NCBI RefSeq assembly: GCF_000003605.2
Contig: NW_003148271.1
Span: forward strand, 134,308 to 158,227
Origin: Saccoglossus kowalevskii
Lineage: Eukaryota; Hemichordata; Enteropneusta; Harrimaniidae
Length of the DNA stretch: 23,920 nucleotides
Direction: 5' to 3'
Below are positions 21,226 to 23,920 of this stretch, piece after piece. A model generated the notes under the pieces. That model searched no databases. It had not been told where the DNA came from and was given only the letters and a program-made list of their open reading frames with translations. The position numbers and the translations under genes were made by a program. Position 1 is the stretch's first letter; every line of letters begins with the position of its first letter.

Positions 21226-22573
21226 GTCGATAATGTCGCCGATAAACGTGAAACATCTTTGTTTGGTTCATTTTCCCTCTTATCATATTGATTATTTATA
21301 GCGTACATTAATATGTAATATTCTACTAGAACTATTCCGCCCTAATATCACGCCACCCGTGATCAGTGTAAATTAATCGGGAATATCAAGATAGAGAATT
21401 TAGAAATAAAATGCAATATACGCAATGCATTTTCACACGTCAAATATATTCCCAACTTTACATTAGTGCTAAACGTATACTATATTTTAATTCGTAATCT
21501 ATGTAAAACTATAATTATTTCAATCGTTTTGACCTACTCCATGTTTGCTCACAATTGAAATATGTCTCCAGAAAGTTATGAGGACAATGCTTATAAATAC
21601 GTTTTCATTTTGCTTGGACTAAAGCTTGTCATTGAGTATTTATAAAACTTCTATTCACAATTGTGCCTATACACTATTGACAGCCTGTAACGCCAATCTC
21701 GAATTGATTTTTATTTGAGACCATAATAGTTGCAACTCATTGATAAAGACCACGGTGTGTGTAGATATTATAGGAAGTGTTTGCCGTGGCATCTTTTAGT
21801 AGTCGGTTTTCTTTCGCATACATTGTATGTGTTTTTAGTCTTGTCTGTGTAGATTTATATTCCACGCTTTAGTGTGTGATATAAGCCGTTTCTCGAAATA
21901 AATAAAATGTATGGTTCAAAATGGAAAGAGTGTACTGAATAGGTTTTCCGCTTCTCCGAGCATTTCCAAAGCAACCGCTGAAGAATGAGTACACTGATTA
22001 ATTTCTCATTGCGTATATGTAATCGCTGAAAAAAAAAATTGATACGGGCGTGACTGGAATTTTATAATTGGGTTAATCACAAGCGCCCGACAGACTTGAA
22101 GATGGTAGATATTAGCAGCAATTTCACGGTTTCCTCGTGGAAGGCACCATATGGTGTATTCACGTTTGATTAGACTCCAATATAAATGGCAATGCTTGTA
22201 TAGTTATCACAGGGTGCATCAAAATGAAATAGACACACTGTTACTAATAAGAAAATTACAGACAGAAAGGCCGATTAAACATAGTATTGTTGTCGGGCAA
22301 TATACTGGAAAACCTGAAGGATGGATCACGTATGGCTGAATAGACATTCAATTGTTAACTATTATAATGTCGGATTGTTTATATGCCCTGTGTCTCAAAC
22401 TAGAAATGTTAACACGATGTGAAGCAATGGGTCACATCACGTAACCACGATGTGATATTAAATGGCAGCATGAACTACTTAACGAAGCACGTCAAGCAGT
22501 CATTGCAGTATACGAATAATTAATCTGTAATATATATGTCACAGTCAGTAGCGACCACGTTGTCAGTAATATT
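21226..22573. other. Intergenic sequence, nothing recognised
   Basis: AT-rich sequence. One ATG-started frame of 62 codons at 22151-22339 (it contains SIVVGQYTGKPEGWITYG) matches nothing I know and has no supporting context. A run of aataaataaa near 21899 is a possible polyadenylation-like signal without an associated gene. Confidence 0.4.
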
Positions 22574-22587
22574 GTCACCATGGTAAC
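22574..22587 (+). promoter_or_regulatory. RFX X-box match
   Basis: The sequence gtcaccatggtaac satisfies every constrained position of the X-box consensus. It lies about 8.4 kb upstream of the THEG-like start codon. It may serve a distal element or another gene outside the window, or be a chance match. Confidence 0.35.
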
Positions 22588-22822
22588 CAGTTGTTTATAC
22601 TATGGTCAGTGACTGCCCCCTTAATCAAGAGTCTGACCAAATATACGTCTAATGACATTGCGCTGGCTGTACGTTGTGGTCATCTCAATAGATGTCAATA
22701 GACGGTCACTCGGGAGACTGCATGGTTGGATGACGATCACTAGCTTAGTTGTAAATTAATTTAGGATTTATGCCATCACATTTCTATTGTCACCAGTGTC
22801 AATACTGTCACTCAATTCTGAT

Positions 22823-22882
22823 TGGTCAATGTACATGTTATATGGCCTTGCGTTGGCTTTGAGGTGACCATTAAAGTTATAA
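22823..22882. repeat. Diverged direct repeat, left copy
   Basis: From tggtcaatgtacatgttata through ttgaggtgaccattaaag this matches 23380-23437 at roughly 80 percent by eye. After removing the LINE and one target duplication, the two copies are about 95 bp apart, so they formed a tandem duplication before the LINE arrived. Confidence 0.65.
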
Positions 22883-22900
22883 ACTCCAGTAACCCATACG

Positions 22901-22911
22901 GTTACCGGAAT
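22901..22911. repeat. Target-site duplication, left
   Basis: gttaccggaat matches gttgccggaat at 23363-23373 in 10 of 11 positions. The pair exactly brackets the LINE fragment: its A-rich 3' tail abuts this copy. Confidence 0.7.
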
Positions 22912-23362
22912 CTTCTTCTTTTCTTCTTTTAGTCCATAGCTTCAGGAGGCCATTGGTGCACCCATGACCAGACGCACCTCCTCCAGCCCTTTCTGTCATC
23001 AGCAAGATGGTAAAGCTGCTCTCCATTCTCTATGACATTCTTTGATGTCATCTTCCCATTCTCTTCTTGGCCGTCCTCTGTTTCTGCATCCTTCAATCTT
23101 CCTTTGCATAATACGTTTTGTTAGACTGTTTCCCCCCCCGATTGGTGTCCAAAAAATGGCAATTTTCTTTTTCTAATTGTTTCAATTAGATGTTCTATTT
23201 GTTGTCCTTCTTTCAGCTAGTCTTTTAGTTTCATCCGTACCTATTCGTTTCGAATTTGTTGTCGCCATGTGATACCAAGAAGTCTTCTATAACATTTATG
23301 TTTTTCGTTATTTTCGTAGTAACGAAATAGTCCAACCTTTGCATCCGTAGATCATCACAGAC
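22912..23362 (-). pseudogene. 5'-truncated RTE-like LINE, ORF2 C-terminal end, frameshifted
   Basis: Read on the minus strand, conserved pieces of a LINE reverse-transcriptase C-terminus appear in the usual order but in different frames: SVMIYGCKGWTI (from 23361), KCYRRLLGITWRQQIRNE (about 23303-23244), IEHLIETIRKRKLPFFGH (about 23200-23140), NSLTKRIMQRKIEG and RGRPRREWEDDIKE (23130-23039), then HLADDRKGWRRCVWSWVHQW and a stop at 22929-22931. The YGC..WT, RRLL.I.W, R.GRPR..W.DDI and DR..WR signatures are those shared by RTE-clade elements. A short (aag)n-type tail follows the stop, as in many RTE elements. Several frameshifts show that it is dead. An 11-bp target-site duplication flanks it. 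Confidence 0.87.
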
Positions 23363-23373
23363 GTTGCCGGAAT
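23363..23373. repeat. Target-site duplication, right
   Basis: gttgccggaat is the partner of gttaccggaat at 22901-22911 and marks the 5' truncation point of the LINE. Confidence 0.7.
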
Positions 23374-23379
23374 GCTGAG

Positions 23380-23437
23380 TGGTTAATATACATGTTGTAT
23401 GGCCTTGAGTGGCTATAAGGTGATCATTAGATATATT
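23380..23437. repeat. Diverged direct repeat, right copy
   Basis: tggttaatatacatgttgta followed by tggccttgagtggctataag pairs with the copy at 22823-22882. Its role is unknown. Confidence 0.65.
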
Positions 23438-23440
23438 ATC

Positions 23441-23883
23441 AGGGGGTAAAATCCTTCTCCACGGGGTCTCCACACTTGTCAGGGGGGATCTCGTCTCGTC
23501 TCTATATCTCGTCCCCTCGAGGTACGGGATCGGGGAAGTCACTTATACTTTACAGTCAAATAAGACACACACAACGAAATACGTTTCAGCTCTCGTCTTA
23601 GTCGGTCAATCGAGCACTCTATAAGACACAGCGCCCTGGGGAAAAATCCTCAAGACTATCGCAAGGCTGAACCAAGACTCTCTTAGACTGCGTCAAGGCT
23701 CGCCCCAAGGCTCTCCAGGACTGGACTCTCTCAGACTCTCCAGGACTGGACTACGACTCCGTCTATCGTGCTGTGCTCCCCAAGACCAACTCAAACTGTC
23801 TTTATTCATTTTCAAAACTCTAACCAATTACAAAGCAGTAAAAAGACTCTAGGGCGTAACCATCAATCATAAAGCCAATCACA
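23441..23883 (-). mobile_element. Possible LTR with primer-binding-site-like sequence (tentative)
   Basis: The block is abruptly GC-rich with many CTC and GACT words, unlike the rest of the window. On the minus strand it could run from tgtgattggctttatg (near 23883) to a ctgaca end at 23477, followed within 4 nt by tggagaccccgtggagaagg. The leading TGG is as expected of a tRNA primer-binding site. TG...CA ends fit an LTR of about 407 bp. Against it: the other LTR and internal ORFs are not visible and the ends were chosen by eye. Internally ctctccaggactgga is repeated 25 bp apart (23711, 23736). It could instead be a 5' exon or promoter of another gene. Confidence 0.3.
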
Positions 23884-23920
23884 CTAAGTACTGAATACGT
23901 CATATCTTTTGATTAATCGT

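Noticed and set aside
23231-23542. 103-codon minus-strand frame over the LINE boundary
   Set aside because: It is not the LINE frame except by overlap. The conserved LINE peptides are read in other, shifting frames.

Overview
The window looks like AT-rich nuclear DNA from an invertebrate animal, probably a marine one such as a lophotrochozoan. It has no long open reading frames, kilobase-scale introns, several minisatellites and old dispersed repeats. It also has a decayed RTE-like LINE. The taxon is inferred only from composition and repeat style and is not firm.

Main result: the left 14 kb carries the 5' part of one minus-strand spliced gene that no long ORF reveals. Four short coding exons can be read: 14153-14147 (start codon, then a perfect GTAAGT donor), 11382-11323 (60 nt), 6647-6608 (40 nt) and 909-775 (135 nt). 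All three junctions keep phase exactly. The last exon reads PNLVWGNQDPMWP, then ATPRLEHLAEPK, which resembles the THEG repeat of sperm microtubule-associated proteins (SPMAP2/SPMAP2L). The gene continues past the left edge of the window.

Layout: 1-774 is the start of intron 4, with a near-perfect 26-bp minisatellite. Intron 3 (910-6607) holds a 28-unit, 23-bp minisatellite with higher-order structure, two RFX X-box motifs exactly 50 bp apart, one copy of a dispersed repeat and a perfect 19-bp-arm hairpin. Intron 2 (6648-11322) holds the second copy of that dispersed repeat and a decayed ~130-140 bp tandem repeat. Intron 1 (11383-14146) has another X-box match. The promoter region (about 14154-14660) is relatively CpG-rich, with a TATA-like box and two degenerate X-boxes. 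RFX factors control ciliary genes in animals, so X-boxes around a THEG-like axonemal gene make functional sense.

14.7-22.8 kb is mostly featureless upstream or intergenic DNA, with a 38-bp AT-rich tandem array (14771-15101) and a 43-bp tandem array (20977-21225). At 22912-23362 lies a 5'-truncated, frameshifted RTE-like LINE 3' end on the minus strand, flanked by an 11-bp target-site duplication. It interrupts an older ~95-bp tandem duplication. The right end (23441-23883) is an unusual GC-rich, CTC/GACT-rich block that may be an LTR fragment.
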